Shown here in pieces: positions 8,415 to 17,086 of a DNA stretch of 64,000 bases. Every line of letters starts with the position of its first letter. The first letter of the stretch is position 1. A program made the position numbers and the translations under genes. Under the pieces are notes generated by a model that worked only from the letters and a program-made list of their open reading frames with translations, had not been told where the DNA came from and made no database searches. This stretch comes from a virus, in IMG/VR virus record IMGVR_UViG_3300046501_000558, positions 1 through 64,000 of that record; one strand, written 5' to 3'.

Positions 8415-9175
8415 ACGTTTGTACTCCCCTTAATCACCACTTCTAAACTACGTTTACCCGAGTACTTATCAGCTTTTAAACGTGCGAAGAACGGTGCAGG
8501 TCTGTCTTTAAACATGTCTGCTTCAACAACAACCGACCAAGGTGCAGGCTGATTAGGGTCTAATCCCCCCGTGACTTGGGGCAATAATCCTTGGCATACA
8601 AAATCAAAAATGCCTATTGTTAGGTTTGTCTCTTCGACCGATGCGCTGTCAGGAAATAACGAGTTATCTAGAACTGTGAGAGCCCATGAGTCAGAAACAT
8701 CTTCGGCAAAATGATAGATCACAGGGAAACGGCGCTTTTCCTGTAATTCGAAATAATTACTGAATTGATCAGTTATGCTCGATGCGCTGTCAGGATCATT
8801 CACTACAAAAGCGATTTGAACTCTAAAGGCCCGAGCTAAAGCGCGAATAGTGATATTTCGTTTTTGTGGATCTGTAGGAATACGTGTTTTTAAATCGTAT
8901 GGAACAGCGTGCAAGCTGCTTGCATCTGGTTTTTCTTTAATACGTTGGAGTGCCAAAAATAGCCGTGGCAAGCGAGCTGTACCAGTTTTCCGATAACTGT
9001 CCAACATCGATTGAACATCATCAATCATGCGCCCTTCAACAACTACCGTAGGCATAGGATCTTGTTTCCAAGCCTGTAATGCAGCTGTATCGGGCATCAT
9101 CCATTTTTGAAAATCTAGAATGACGTTGCATAACGCCGTTTTAACAAATTCACGTGTAGAACATTCTTGATTCAT
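8411..9175 (-). CDS. Unknown virion/packaging-block protein, 254 aa
   Basis: A soluble protein with several predicted beta strands in its C-terminal half (WSVVVEADMF, SLEVVIKGST). No family is recognised. The ribosome site AAGGTAGAG precedes ATG 9175. It lies between a protease-like gene and TerL, where neck, portal-adaptor or head-completion proteins are usual; this is inference from order. Confidence 0.55.
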   Translation of the reverse strand: MNQECSTREFVKTALCNVILDFQKWMMPDTAALQAWKQDPMPTVVVEGRMIDDVQSMLDSYRKTGTARLPRLFLALQRIKEKPDASSLHAVPYDLKTRIPTDPQKRNITIRALARAFRVQIAFVVNDPDSASSITDQFSNYFELQEKRRFPVIYHFAEDVSDSWALTVLDNSLFPDSASVEETNLTIGIFDFVCQGLLPQVTGGLDPNQPAPWSVVVEADMFKDRPAPFFARLKADKYSGKRSLEVVIKGSTNV

Positions 9176-9186
9176 TACGCTCTACC

Positions 9187-10035
9187 TTAGAAAAAGTTAA
9201 AAAAGCCGCCCAAAAGCTTCGGCTTTGCTTCAGACTGAGTTTGATTATTAGGTTTTGGTTGCTGCCCCATCTCAAGAAAACGATTTGATTCTTCTAAGAA
9301 CTCATCGAGCTTTACTGTTGGACATAAAGCACTGTCATAAACTTCATTTTGGCGTTCTTTTTGTAATAAACGTTGACGCTCAATACGTGCCTGTTTTTGT
9401 AAAAATGTATTTTCAAGCTGCATGGCTTGTAAAAGGCGTTCATTTGCGTCTTCAAGCGTGAAATTGGCGTATTGCACATCATTGATACAGTCAAGGATTG
9501 CAGCTAAACCAAATTCCAAAGACTCACGAATTAACGGCGTTTGAGTGATTGCCGAATCAAGCACATAACCACGATTATCGACATAGTTTTGCTGTAAAAC
9601 ATAATCCATACCGCCCATGATGGTCGGCATGAAACGCCCACCTACAGGCTGAGCATCTACGGCCATGGAAAAACCGCCCACTTTTGCCTTAAAGTTCTTA
9701 AATGCGTATTCCCCTGAATCTGTTTCTAAGAACTCTTCACGATGAGAAACGTTACCTGAACGATCAGCACTAAACTCAATGGTCCGAACTGCTGGGCTCA
9801 GACGGTATTCTTTACCAGCTAAGAACGCCGTTTCCGGCGGGGTCATTCCAAAAAGTTGCCTAACTTGGTGGCCGTAATAACCGAAAAGGCCGCCTGTTTT
9901 CACCATTTCTTGCGTTGCTGGTGAATTAATAAGATCTACCCATGCTTGGACATCAACATCTGAACGATCTTGACCAGTAAACTTTCGGCCCCGATCATTT
10001 AAGTTAAACGTGATTAGTTGCGTAACCCGTGACAT
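9187..10035 (-). CDS. Possible prohead protease/scaffold protein
   Basis: 282 residues. Residues ~45-115 contain GGLFGYYGHQ, a strand rich in acidic residues and KVGGFSMAVD. A His in a GxxGH context followed by a Ser in a GGFS context is reminiscent of assemblin/gp21-type prohead proteases. The C-terminal third is a Gln/Glu/Arg coiled coil (NERLLQAMQLENTFLQKQAR) like the scaffold parts of protease-scaffold fusions. It ends in an unusual GGFFNFF. The catalytic assignment is by eye and weak. A portal-like or neck protein is the alternative. The AGGG that would serve as ribosome site lies inside a terminator-like hairpin just upstream. Confidence 0.4.
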   Translation of the reverse strand: MSRVTQLITFNLNDRGRKFTGQDRSDVDVQAWVDLINSPATQEMVKTGGLFGYYGHQVRQLFGMTPPETAFLAGKEYRLSPAVRTIEFSADRSGNVSHREEFLETDSGEYAFKNFKAKVGGFSMAVDAQPVGGRFMPTIMGGMDYVLQQNYVDNRGYVLDSAITQTPLIRESLEFGLAAILDCINDVQYANFTLEDANERLLQAMQLENTFLQKQARIERQRLLQKERQNEVYDSALCPTVKLDEFLEESNRFLEMGQQPKPNNQTQSEAKPKLLGGFFNFF

Positions 10036-10036
10036 A

Positions 10037-10070
10037 AAAAAAGCCCTAATATCAATATTTAGGGCTATTT
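10037..10070 (-). terminator. Hairpin abutting the protease-like start codon
   Basis: AGCCCTAAATATTGATATTAGGGCT is followed by seven T and then directly by ATG 10035. It looks like a terminator for the upstream oxygenase-like gene, yet its 3' stem holds the only AGGG near that ATG. Confidence 0.75.
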
Positions 10071-10099
10071 TGTTTTAAGCAATTAAAGTGACTTTTTCA

Positions 10100-10588
10100 T
10101 TATTCCACCTGCATACAGGCATCTGTAAATTTTGGTATGACCGTTTTTAAGAGATAATCCTCAGTGATGAACTTCTTGTTTACTGGTCCTAAAAAGGCTG
10201 CAACAACACGGCCACTACCCTCGGTTGAATGTGGTATACGGTCATTAACGGCGTAAATAGTGCCTACTTCGAGCTTGATACGCTCTGTTTCTTTAACTTT
10301 TGGGTCAATGGTTGGCTTCTCAACTAATAGAAAATCTTCTGATTCCATGTTAATCGGCATAAAGAAAATATAGCCCGAGTTATCCTGGTGCTCCTCGATT
10401 GGAGACTTCCACCCGTAATATTGAATATGGTCACTTTGCGTCGTAGTAATGATATTTAAACCGGGCAGATCTTTATGAAGTATCTGATTGACTGTCGAAA
10501 TAACAGGGAGAAGAGTTGTTGTAATCGTTGGTACAGTTCCAACTACAAAAACTTGTTTTAATTTGCCTTTTGAATCAAAAATTTCCAT
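10100..10588 (-). CDS. Putative 2OG-Fe(II) oxygenase / double-stranded beta-helix protein
   Basis: 162 residues from ATG 10588 (GTG 10600 is an in-frame alternative; neither has a good ribosome site). The order HxD (EEHQDNSG), a hydrophobic strand (YIFFMPINM), then a distal His (RIPHSTEGSGR) followed by Arg matches the HxD...H...R iron and 2-oxoglutarate ligands of the 2OG-Fe(II) oxygenase fold. The stretch VGTIYAVNDRIPHS reads like the core jelly-roll strand before the second His. Such enzymes hydroxylate proteins, nucleic acids or small molecules; the substrate is unknown. It is bounded by terminators on both sides, so it is probably an independent or moron gene in the virion block. Confidence 0.5.
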   Translation of the reverse strand: MEIFDSKGKLKQVFVVGTVPTITTTLLPVISTVNQILHKDLPGLNIITTTQSDHIQYYGWKSPIEEHQDNSGYIFFMPINMESEDFLLVEKPTIDPKVKETERIKLEVGTIYAVNDRIPHSTEGSGRVVAAFLGPVNKKFITEDYLLKTVIPKFTDACMQVE

Positions 10589-10629
10589 TAGGGGCACCAC
10601 TTTAATTTAGTGGTCTTATTATTTAGGTT

Positions 10630-10671
10630 TTAAAAAAGCCCGCTTGGTCGTTATTCCATAGAGGGCTTTTA
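10630..10671 (-). terminator. Terminator
   Basis: AAAAAGCCC pairs with GGGCTTTT across ~25 nt, just downstream of the small gene ending at 10678. Confidence 0.7.
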
Positions 10672-10677
10672 TATTAA

Positions 10678-10896
10678 TTAATTTAGCTTTTCTTCTCTTG
10701 GGCCATTATATTCAAAATCATTTAATCTTTGCTGATGTTCTAAGAATTCATTTTCAGAGATTATTTCTTCACCAAATAGCGCTGATACATAACCCATAAT
10801 ATAAGCTTTAGTTGCAATAAACATTTCTGGGCTTTCATGAGGTTTCATTAGTGAAGTGAAACGTTCATTCAGGATTTGCCGCGTCATACCTTTCAT
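10678..10896 (-). CDS. Small unknown protein, 72 aa
   Basis: Charged, helical, soluble; no family recognised. It begins MKGMTRQ and ends in an acidic/basic tail EEKLN. It is the last of a run of small genes (12247 to 10678) and is followed by a terminator. Confidence 0.5.
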   Translation of the reverse strand: MKGMTRQILNERFTSLMKPHESPEMFIATKAYIMGYVSALFGEEIISENEFLEHQQRLNDFEYNGPREEKLN

Positions 10897-10941
10897 TCAA
10901 TAGCCCTTATAAAAATACTGCTTTTAAATTAAAAATTTCAG

Positions 10942-11202
10942 TTAAATTTTACTCAACACATTAAGAGTTGATTCAAGATCAGTAACGCTAACTTCAAGCT
11001 TTTGAGCTAGTCGTATCATATTGTTATCATCTAATATTCTTAATGCTCTATGTAAAGCGGCATAGTTACTAAGTTCAGAAAATTCTTCGATTTTCTCGTC
11101 AATATAATATTGATCTAAACCAGCATCTTTAAAGCACTCTATTACTAGCTTACCAACATATTTTAGTTGTGCTTCTTTTTCCTGTATTTCAGATAAACTC
11201 AT
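10942..11202 (-). CDS. Small unknown helical protein, 86 aa
   Basis: Mostly Glu/Leu/Lys helices with no Cys-rich or catalytic motif. The ribosome site AAGGAATGATAA in front of ATG 11202 fixes the start. It sits between the membrane-anchored coiled-coil gene and another small gene in the same direction. Confidence 0.55.
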   Translation of the reverse strand: MSLSEIQEKEAQLKYVGKLVIECFKDAGLDQYYIDEKIEEFSELSNYAALHRALRILDDNNMIRLAQKLEVSVTDLESTLNVLSKI

Positions 11203-11259
11203 TTATCATTCCTTTATAAATTATCAAGTTTATGCCCAAATTGTATTTAGGGCAGGTTG

Positions 11260-11871
11260 TTATTTAGGAGTTGAAACAGCTGACGGCGTATCAGTAGGTA
11301 AATATTTCTTAGTAACATTATCTTGAGCAGATTGACCTTTATTAATAAGAATAAAAATTCCCCAAAGTAAAAAAGTAGAAGCTACAGTAATTACTGCTGC
11401 TTTACCTATTTCTTTAAGCCAAGCACCCCAGCCTTCCTCATTTATTTTTCCTAACTTAGTCATGACAGAGGTATGTTTTTTATCCAAGTCACTATCTAAT
11501 CTAGTTTGGTTTTGATTAACGGCGGTTTTAAGAGCATCTAGCTCCCTTTTCATTTCTGCATTTGCTTCTTGATCTAGTCGCGCTTCAAGGTCAGTAATTT
11601 TTTTCGCTAATGTAATATTTAAAATATCAGTAACAATAATACCTGCTTGGTCACGCAAAGCTTGTAATTGACCAGGCATCATAAAAATATCATGAAAACT
11701 ATTGATTTGTTCTTCAGTAGGGTTGCCTTGATGTTTTTCATAAAATTCAATTTTACGTTGCTTATAAATAATATAAGCAACGTTATTTACTAAATTGAAA
11801 TCGTCACCATCGAATTTTGTTAGTTCTTGATATACCCAACTATACTGCGGGTTGTTGGGTGTATTAACCAT
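11260..11871 (-). CDS. Coiled-coil protein with one C-terminal membrane segment
   Basis: 203 residues. The first ~130 are helical and charged, with a likely coiled coil (LEARLDQEANAEMKRELDAL). One membrane segment follows at ~160-182 (AVITVASTFLLWGIFILI), then a short polar tail. This topology (long cytoplasmic coiled coil, single tail anchor) is common in small phage accessory proteins and some spanins. The start overlaps the upstream stop by 8 bp. No function is claimed. Confidence 0.6.
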   Translation of the reverse strand: MVNTPNNPQYSWVYQELTKFDGDDFNLVNNVAYIIYKQRKIEFYEKHQGNPTEEQINSFHDIFMMPGQLQALRDQAGIIVTDILNITLAKKITDLEARLDQEANAEMKRELDALKTAVNQNQTRLDSDLDKKHTSVMTKLGKINEEGWGAWLKEIGKAAVITVASTFLLWGIFILINKGQSAQDNVTKKYLPTDTPSAVSTPK

Positions 11872-12247
11872 GATTTTGCTTCATTGCTCTGTCAAATGCA
11901 TAATTAACTGTATCTAAATCGATATCCACATCACGTAACACTTCAGCACCCAAGCGAGTACGGGGTTTTCCTAGATGACCCTCAACCACTGCAACTTTTG
12001 CAAGCTTAATGTAAAGCGCTGCAGCTTCCTCTGCATTAGCATATTTTTGTGATCCTAATATTTCATCAATATTAGGAGGCAAGCTAGAAGACTTTTCGAG
12101 TGCTTCCATCAATTTTGCTACATCAGAATTAATGTTTAACTCTTCAGAGGGCTTTACTAAACTTTCTAATTTTGTTCGCAAACGTTTGGTTTTGGCTTCA
12201 AGAGCATCTCGAAGTGTGAAGCCTGTTGTTTTAACAGTCATCTCCAA
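11864..12247 (-). CDS. Unknown helical protein, first gene after an operator site
   Basis: 127 residues, soluble and helical, with an N-terminal basic segment (LEAKTKRLRTKLESLVK). It overlaps the next gene by 8 bp. Upstream, at 12295-12308, lies a perfect ATRCA-N4-TGYAT palindrome, so this is probably the first gene of an operon under that control. Confidence 0.6.
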   Translation of the reverse strand: MEMTVKTTGFTLRDALEAKTKRLRTKLESLVKPSEELNINSDVAKLMEALEKSSSLPPNIDEILGSQKYANAEEAAALYIKLAKVAVVEGHLGKPRTRLGAEVLRDVDIDLDTVNYAFDRAMKQNHG

Positions 12248-12294
12248 ATCCTCATTTAAATATAATTAAATATGTATAACTATCTTTGATCATT

Positions 12295-12308
12295 ATACAT
12301 GTTTGCAT
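12295..12308. promoter_or_regulatory. Dispersed 14 bp operator palindrome
   Basis: ATACA-TGTT-TGCAT, a perfect match to ATRCA-N4-TGYAT, 48 bp upstream of the start at 12247 in an AT-rich gap. Confidence 0.6.
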
Positions 12309-12353
12309 AATTGTAGTATGTAATGTACTACAAAAAGGGTAATTTTTAACAAT

Positions 12354-12385
12354 AAAAAGGGATGAAGAAAACCTCATCCCTTTAT
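12354..12385 (-). terminator. Terminator
   Basis: AAAGGGATGA / TCATCCCTTT, a 10 bp stem, just downstream of the gene ending at 12399. Confidence 0.8.
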
Positions 12386-12398
12386 GCAGGACTTACCC

Positions 12399-13517
12399 TT
12401 AAACAAAGTACGGCGCTACCACCTCGCTATATTTCGCCGTTGTGCTATATGTGAAATAGATATTTGAATCAAACTCTTGTTTAGAAATTACTTCACCCGT
12501 CAATGGGCAACCGAACTCACCCGTTTCGGGTTCTGGTTTGCAGTAATCAGCATATCGCTCTTCTGTCAGTGTTAGGTCTTCACGATACCCTTCATATGGC
12601 TCATCATCATATGCGTTGTAACGAATGCATCGAGCCAATATGTTTAGTTCGATCAACTTACCAACCATTTTATAAAAATCTTCATCAGATTGAGCGCCCA
12701 AGCAATCATAGACAATGCCAGCATTTATATGGTTGCTTCCTTCTTGTATCCGCTGAACAAATGCGGTGAAATCCAATTCAGTGACATCAATGCCTGAGAT
12801 GATCTGAAGGTTCTTAGCTGCATTTTCACTTTGAGTATTCCTCACATCCTTAATTAAGCTACGTATTCGACTCTCTTCACGCTGTAGCTCTTCTAAACGT
12901 TCATTTAAACGTTTGACAGTACTCGGTTCGCTTTTCTCTCTATTCTTCAATTTAAGCGCTGAATATCGTCTCTCATTCAGTACACTTGGCTCTACTGCTT
13001 GAAGGTTATCAAGAGTGAATTTTACCTCAGTGAATCTTCGTTCTAAATCTGCTAATAAATATCCGCTTCGGCCTGCTATCCCCATTTCTAGGGCTTCAGC
13101 GCTGGTTTTAATATAAACGCCCATCGATTGAATAGTTGCAACTAACATTTCTTGCATAAGTGGCTGATCGATCTCTTCAAGAGCTTTGACATAATCAGAC
13201 ATATAATTTTCTAACTTGTTGAAATCTACAAACGTTTGATCTTCATATGCTTTGCATGTAACTACTTGGGCATTTATCCAAGTTTTAGAGTAAGGACACC
13301 AACAATCATAAGTATATAAATAAGTTTCATTTCCTTGCTCTAATTCCTCAGCAGTACGTTCACGAAAGTTTTTACTAAATTTAGAACAATCCCAAAACTC
13401 AGCGCCGTCAGGTTTGTCGTTTAATAGCTTCTCTGCCTGAGACAAACTTAAAATTGCATTTTCACCAAATTTGAACTCAAAAATTAAACGGTATGATCCA
13501 TTATTTAATGCTTGCAT
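12399..13517 (-). CDS. Unknown 372-aa protein with central coiled coil
   Basis: No family recognised. The middle (~190-235) is a charged coiled coil (LNERLEELQREESRIRSLIK). Scattered Cys and Trp residues (WDCSK, CWCPYSKTW) lie in the N-terminal third, and a Cys pair (EFGCPLTGEVI) near the end could bind metal. The frame is open to TTG 13529, but ATG 13517 has a strong GGGGAA ribosome site 5 nt upstream and is chosen. It overlaps the previous gene's 3' end by 17 bp. It lies in the small-gene part of the virion block; a structural role is possible but unsupported. Confidence 0.6.
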   Translation of the reverse strand: MQALNNGSYRLIFEFKFGENAILSLSQAEKLLNDKPDGAEFWDCSKFSKNFRERTAEELEQGNETYLYTYDCWCPYSKTWINAQVVTCKAYEDQTFVDFNKLENYMSDYVKALEEIDQPLMQEMLVATIQSMGVYIKTSAEALEMGIAGRSGYLLADLERRFTEVKFTLDNLQAVEPSVLNERRYSALKLKNREKSEPSTVKRLNERLEELQREESRIRSLIKDVRNTQSENAAKNLQIISGIDVTELDFTAFVQRIQEGSNHINAGIVYDCLGAQSDEDFYKMVGKLIELNILARCIRYNAYDDEPYEGYREDLTLTEERYADYCKPEPETGEFGCPLTGEVISKQEFDSNIYFTYSTTAKYSEVVAPYFV

Positions 13518-13977
13518 AGTGTTCCCCAAGGTTTAGGTCTTTAAATTCCTTTAAAGGTGTTACTGTCATTGTATTTTTGGAAAGGTTCTCTTTTACCCAC
13601 CGTATATATTCAGGATCCATGTTAGAAACATCAACGACAAGAATAGGCGGCTGAATGGCGTATATCGCCTTTTTAGCGAGAATATGACACATAGCTTGTC
13701 GCATATCATTCATGTAAAGATCCTCATGAGCGGCTCTTAATAAATGCTCTATAGCAACATCATTCACAGACTCACAAATTGCTCTACATTCTTCGCAATA
13801 TTGCTTGAGAGCATTAAAGTACTTTTCATCTGTTTCTTTAATTATTTCATCCTCAGGTTTGTTAAATGAATCGGGCATCCATCGTATGCCTGCGGTGTAT
13901 GAGGTGTATAAAGCTTGATGGAAATTACCCCGTCTTAAATGTTCTGAAAAGATTATTTGCTTAAATTGCTTAGACAT
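13501..13977 (-). CDS. Unknown protein downstream of an octad array
   Basis: 158 residues, soluble. The C-terminal half has an alternating hydrophobic core (IQPPILVVDVSNMDPEYIRWV). Cys residues cluster at YCEECRAICE. No family recognised. Immediately upstream (13987-14050) is one of the GATC octad arrays, with the nearest octad ~10 bp before the start codon, so transcription or translation of this gene may be controlled by whatever binds there. Confidence 0.55.
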   Translation of the reverse strand: MSKQFKQIIFSEHLRRGNFHQALYTSYTAGIRWMPDSFNKPEDEIIKETDEKYFNALKQYCEECRAICESVNDVAIEHLLRAAHEDLYMNDMRQAMCHILAKKAIYAIQPPILVVDVSNMDPEYIRWVKENLSKNTMTVTPLKEFKDLNLGEHYASIK

Positions 13978-13986
13978 AAAAACCTA

Positions 13987-14050
13987 TGATCATATTTACA
14001 AATGTGCAAATGATCATTTATCCATTTAACAAAATGATCATTTGCACATA
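13987..14050. repeat. GATC octad array A
   Basis: Read in 8 bp steps from 13987: TGATCATA, TTTACAAA, TGTGCAAA, TGATCATT, TATCCATT, TAACAAAA, TGATCATT, TGCACATA. GATC occurs at 13988, 14012 and 14036, exactly 24 bp apart. The array lies in the gap upstream of the 13977 start. Confidence 0.8.
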
Positions 14051-14078
14051 TATTAATTACTTATTAAGTATCTGAAGT

Positions 14079-14648
14079 TTATGGAGTTGATCTATGGGTA
14101 TGATTAGCTTCAATCATTAATTCACCTACGACTTCATCAGGAGTCTCTAGGATTGCTGGAAAAACATCCTTCATATTACCTCTCCACAAGTTGTCATAAT
14201 TAAAATCAAAAACACCCATGGCCGCAATGAACATTGCCTTAACAAATGATGGTTCAATTTTTAATTCTGAAAGTTCTTTAGGTAATTGCTGATCTGTTGC
14301 TTTTACTACACGGCGATAAAATGCTTGTGCAAAGTTGTAAGTGTCTTGAACATTAGGATTCTTGATGCGATTGATTTTATCCTGTAACCGTTTACATTCA
14401 CTTCTAAGCTCTTCCACTTCATTTTGACGAATCTGCCAAGCTTGCCAAGCGCCGTTTATTCTAAAAAGCGTCTGTTCACTTACACCTCTTTTATTAATGA
14501 AGTACTTATTTTGAGTTGAATCAAAAATTAGAAAATCTAGCAAATCTACTACATACTCTTGTGCCTCAAAGGTTCGTCGACATTGTTCTTTCATGTGCTT
14601 CTCAAGAAGAGCATTAGCCAAATCATCAACACTCAAAATCGGTTTCAC
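14079..14648 (-). CDS. Unknown protein with a coiled-coil segment
   Basis: 189 residues, no family recognised. A coiled coil lies at ~75-95 (VEELRSECKRLQDKINRIK). Its start overlaps the upstream gene by 4 bp and its stop is followed by octad array A, so it ends one transcription segment of the packed 18518-14079 run. Confidence 0.55.
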   Translation of the reverse strand: MKPILSVDDLANALLEKHMKEQCRRTFEAQEYVVDLLDFLIFDSTQNKYFINKRGVSEQTLFRINGAWQAWQIRQNEVEELRSECKRLQDKINRIKNPNVQDTYNFAQAFYRRVVKATDQQLPKELSELKIEPSFVKAMFIAAMGVFDFNYDNLWRGNMKDVFPAILETPDEVVGELMIEANHTHRSTP

Positions 14649-14890
14649 TTCATCACCCCTGTACCTTTAAATCTTCTAGTTGAAAACAAACGAAGATCTA
14701 ACTTCTTACCTAAACCTATCTCACGGCCATCAGCTTTTCTTAAACCAGTCTTACCAACAACTATTTTTCGATGTTTAGACTGCAGCTCGTAACGCGCACT
14801 TTTTCCATCAGTAATTTTTGTAAGTTGATATAAGGCGTTATCAGCAGGGTTGCGACGGACAACCACATCACCAACTCTATAATTTTCCAT
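14645..14890 (-). CDS. Small basic beta-rich protein, 81 aa
   Basis: Begins MENYRVGDVVVRRNPADN and is rich in Lys/Arg and short strands, like a small SH3/KOW-type barrel. No family is certain. It overlaps the next gene by 4 bp (ATGA). A nucleic-acid-binding role would fit the charge but is only a guess. Confidence 0.55.
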   Translation of the reverse strand: MENYRVGDVVVRRNPADNALYQLTKITDGKSARYELQSKHRKIVVGKTGLRKADGREIGLGKKLDLRLFSTRRFKGTGVMK

Positions 14891-14956
14891 TGTTTAATCT
14901 CAAATACGGCATAAATTTACTATGCAAATTTACAGGGAGAAGTAACTTTGCATATT

Positions 14957-15664
14957 TCAACAACTTGGGCTTAAATCGCAATTAAATCGCTTTGCCTTTG
15001 CTTCAGCGGTGTTTTTTATAGCCCGATCTACATTCTTGTTTAGCTCAGGGCGTGAACAACTAAAAGTTGCATCTTCATCACGCCATTCAATACGTTTTGC
15101 ATATTGTTTCAGCCATAAATAACGCTCACTATTCTTGTGAATATCGGATTCATCCAATAAAAATGAAACAGTCGTATTAAAGTGATTAGCGAGTAATTTA
15201 AGGGTATTAAGCGTCGGGTTATCTTCAGCACCAATTTCTAATCTATGAATGATTTCGTTGTTAAGACTTGTCTTTTCAGCTACTTCAGATATTGATTCAC
15301 CTTTTTTACTGCGCAATTCATACAAGTTATGGCCTAAGATGCCGCGGACAATAATGCTAATAACATTCAGCGCTATATACGGTTTGCTATGTAAACGCGT
15401 GTTATATGGATAACCATCATCAACGCCTATCCAATGACCGCAGCCGTACATACCTGCACTTTCCCAAGTCATTGCTGGCCCGTCTTTTTGTTCAGTCTCG
15501 GCAAAATAATGATAATGATTGTTTTCAGGAAATAGTTCGACAAATAAATCATTGATATCACAAGGCGGCGCGGACTCAATGACTTCACCCAAATAAACCA
15601 TTAGCTCTTGCTCTGATTCAAATACAGAACCATCTAACCCCAATTTTTCGATAATATTTTTCAT
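14957..15664 (-). CDS. XRE-type helix-turn-helix protein, 235 aa
   Basis: Residues ~113-175 form a Cro/C1-type HTH (NLYELRSKKGESISEVAE ... RLEIGAEDNPTLNTLKLLA). The N-terminal ~100 residues are a separate domain with a Trp/Gly/His-rich segment (GMYGCGHWIGVDDGYP) that I do not recognise; the C-terminus is Lys-rich. The start codon overlaps the stop of the 39-aa gene upstream (ATGA). It lies inside a long operon rather than divergent to a target, so it may act on distant sites. It is one possible reader of the dispersed 14 bp palindromes. Confidence 0.65.
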   Translation of the reverse strand: MKNIIEKLGLDGSVFESEQELMVYLGEVIESAPPCDINDLFVELFPENNHYHYFAETEQKDGPAMTWESAGMYGCGHWIGVDDGYPYNTRLHSKPYIALNVISIIVRGILGHNLYELRSKKGESISEVAEKTSLNNEIIHRLEIGAEDNPTLNTLKLLANHFNTTVSFLLDESDIHKNSERYLWLKQYAKRIEWRDEDATFSCSRPELNKNVDRAIKNTAEAKAKRFNCDLSPSC

Positions 15665-15780
15665 TTCTTTCTACCCTTCTTTTTTTTCTTAGCCTTTTTA
15701 CGTACTTCATTAGAAGGTTGAGTAAGTTCCCATCTGTTTTGTGGGCAATAAAAATCCCGCGCCATTTCACTAAAATTCAT
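15661..15780 (-). CDS. Very small basic protein, 39 aa
   Basis: The frame from ATG 15780 to TGA 15661 encodes 39 residues with a polar N-terminal half (MNFSEMARDFYCPQNRWE) and a C-terminal run of Lys (VRKKAKKKKKGRKK). It starts 3 bp after the stop of the upstream gene and its TGA overlaps the ATG of the HTH gene. That tight coupling on both sides is the main evidence that it is real. The Lys-rich tail suggests nucleic-acid contact. Confidence 0.55.
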   Translation of the reverse strand: MNFSEMARDFYCPQNRWELTQPSNEVRKKAKKKKKGRKK

Positions 15781-15783
15781 AGC

Positions 15784-16362
15784 TTATTCCACGCCCTGAT
15801 TAATAACTAAGTCCTGTTTCTTAGATAAGCCTTCTTTTCTAGAATGGTTCCAAACAAAAGGAAATTCGACAATCATTAAGAAAACAGTTACTACCAATAA
15901 AGCAATAAGAACTACAGGTTTCAAAACTAACGGCGCAACATGAAACATCTTGATCGAACTATTCAAATGCTTTGAAAACCATTCTTGTATAGGCTGTTTT
16001 AATTCAATAGTTTCTATTGGATAACACGCATTAAAATCACGTATAGCCTGTTTTAACATTGCTGTTTGATACTGATGTTTTGTACCTGCTATGTTTAATC
16101 TTTCACTTAAAATTCTTTGCGCTTCTCCATACCCTCCAAGGTCTTTAAGGATTGTGAGGGATAACAAAACACGCCGTAATTCGGGAACGGTAAAGCCGCC
16201 TTCTTGGGGACTGACCCAACTGCTACCAATTATTTTGAAACGAATTGAGTCAGGTAAATGAGACTTTTCAAGATTACGAAGAATTTTTTCACATTCTGGA
16301 ACGCCTTTAGTGCGAACTAATTCAAAGACACTAATCCCCACATCACTATGCATTTTCTTCAT
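15784..16362 (-). CDS. Unknown protein with one C-terminal membrane segment
   Basis: 192 residues. The first ~140 are soluble and helical. A long hydrophobic segment (VLIALLVVTVFLMIVEFPFVW, ~157-177 counting from the first Met) is followed by a short positive tail, predicting a C-terminal anchor. It overlaps the upstream gene by 17 bp; the second Met (MHSDVG) would shorten the overlap. No family recognised. Confidence 0.55.
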   Translation of the reverse strand: MKKMHSDVGISVFELVRTKGVPECEKILRNLEKSHLPDSIRFKIIGSSWVSPQEGGFTVPELRRVLLSLTILKDLGGYGEAQRILSERLNIAGTKHQYQTAMLKQAIRDFNACYPIETIELKQPIQEWFSKHLNSSIKMFHVAPLVLKPVVLIALLVVTVFLMIVEFPFVWNHSRKEGLSKKQDLVINQGVE

Positions 16363-17086
16363 TTTCTTGTTCCCAAATGAATAAAGCGACCTGTAAATCG
16401 AATAGATCTACTTTTAAAACTTTGTTAATAGTGAAATTGGTACGTTCATTTACAACACCATAGATTTCCCACATTTTTTCTATCATCTCTTCATAAGAGT
16501 GAAATATCTCTCCAACTGGTTCAAAACGACCCTCTAAAGAAACCTTAATAACAACGCCATCGCCCATTGAATAGAAAGTGTCAACATTGTGGGGTTTCAT
16601 ATCCCAATATGTTCTAATCATCACAGCAGCTTGTTTAGGAGCAGATTTGAATATCTGTTTAGCACTTTCCAAGCCGCCAGCCTCTTTAATGACTGTGGCT
16701 GCAAAGGCCAATGAAATAGCAGGGACATTGATTAGATTTGGATTGGATTTATCACGGTGCTCACTAAAAGTTTTGGTTGTTTCGTCATACCAATTGTCAA
16801 TGAGCAGATTACGACTACTAAAAATAATTTCCCGAGCACGCGCATAACCAAACTGTTTTATGAATGCTGGATAATCGTAATCAGTCTCAACATTTGTGCC
16901 GCAGAATGGGCAATGTGAAATTAGTGTTTTATCGCGGCCATGTGGACCAACCGCAATTGTCAGGCGCTTCAAGTCTAGAATTTGATAGCTAAACACTTGT
17001 TCATGAAAGCCAAAACGTTGAGGCACTACAGCATCAGCCAGAGGCTCACACATATTGATCCAATTACCCGTATTAATGCAGCTCAT
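16346..17086 (-). CDS. Unknown 246-aa protein with a CxxC knuckle
   Basis: Residues ~60-65 (CPFCGTN) form a zinc-knuckle half. The rest is mixed and soluble. The start overlaps the upstream gene by 4 bp and the end overlaps the membrane-anchored gene by 17 bp, so the three are translationally coupled. Function unknown. Confidence 0.55.
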   Translation of the reverse strand: MSCINTGNWINMCEPLADAVVPQRFGFHEQVFSYQILDLKRLTIAVGPHGRDKTLISHCPFCGTNVETDYDYPAFIKQFGYARAREIIFSSRNLLIDNWYDETTKTFSEHRDKSNPNLINVPAISLAFAATVIKEAGGLESAKQIFKSAPKQAAVMIRTYWDMKPHNVDTFYSMGDGVVIKVSLEGRFEPVGEIFHSYEEMIEKMWEIYGVVNERTNFTINKVLKVDLFDLQVALFIWEQENEENA

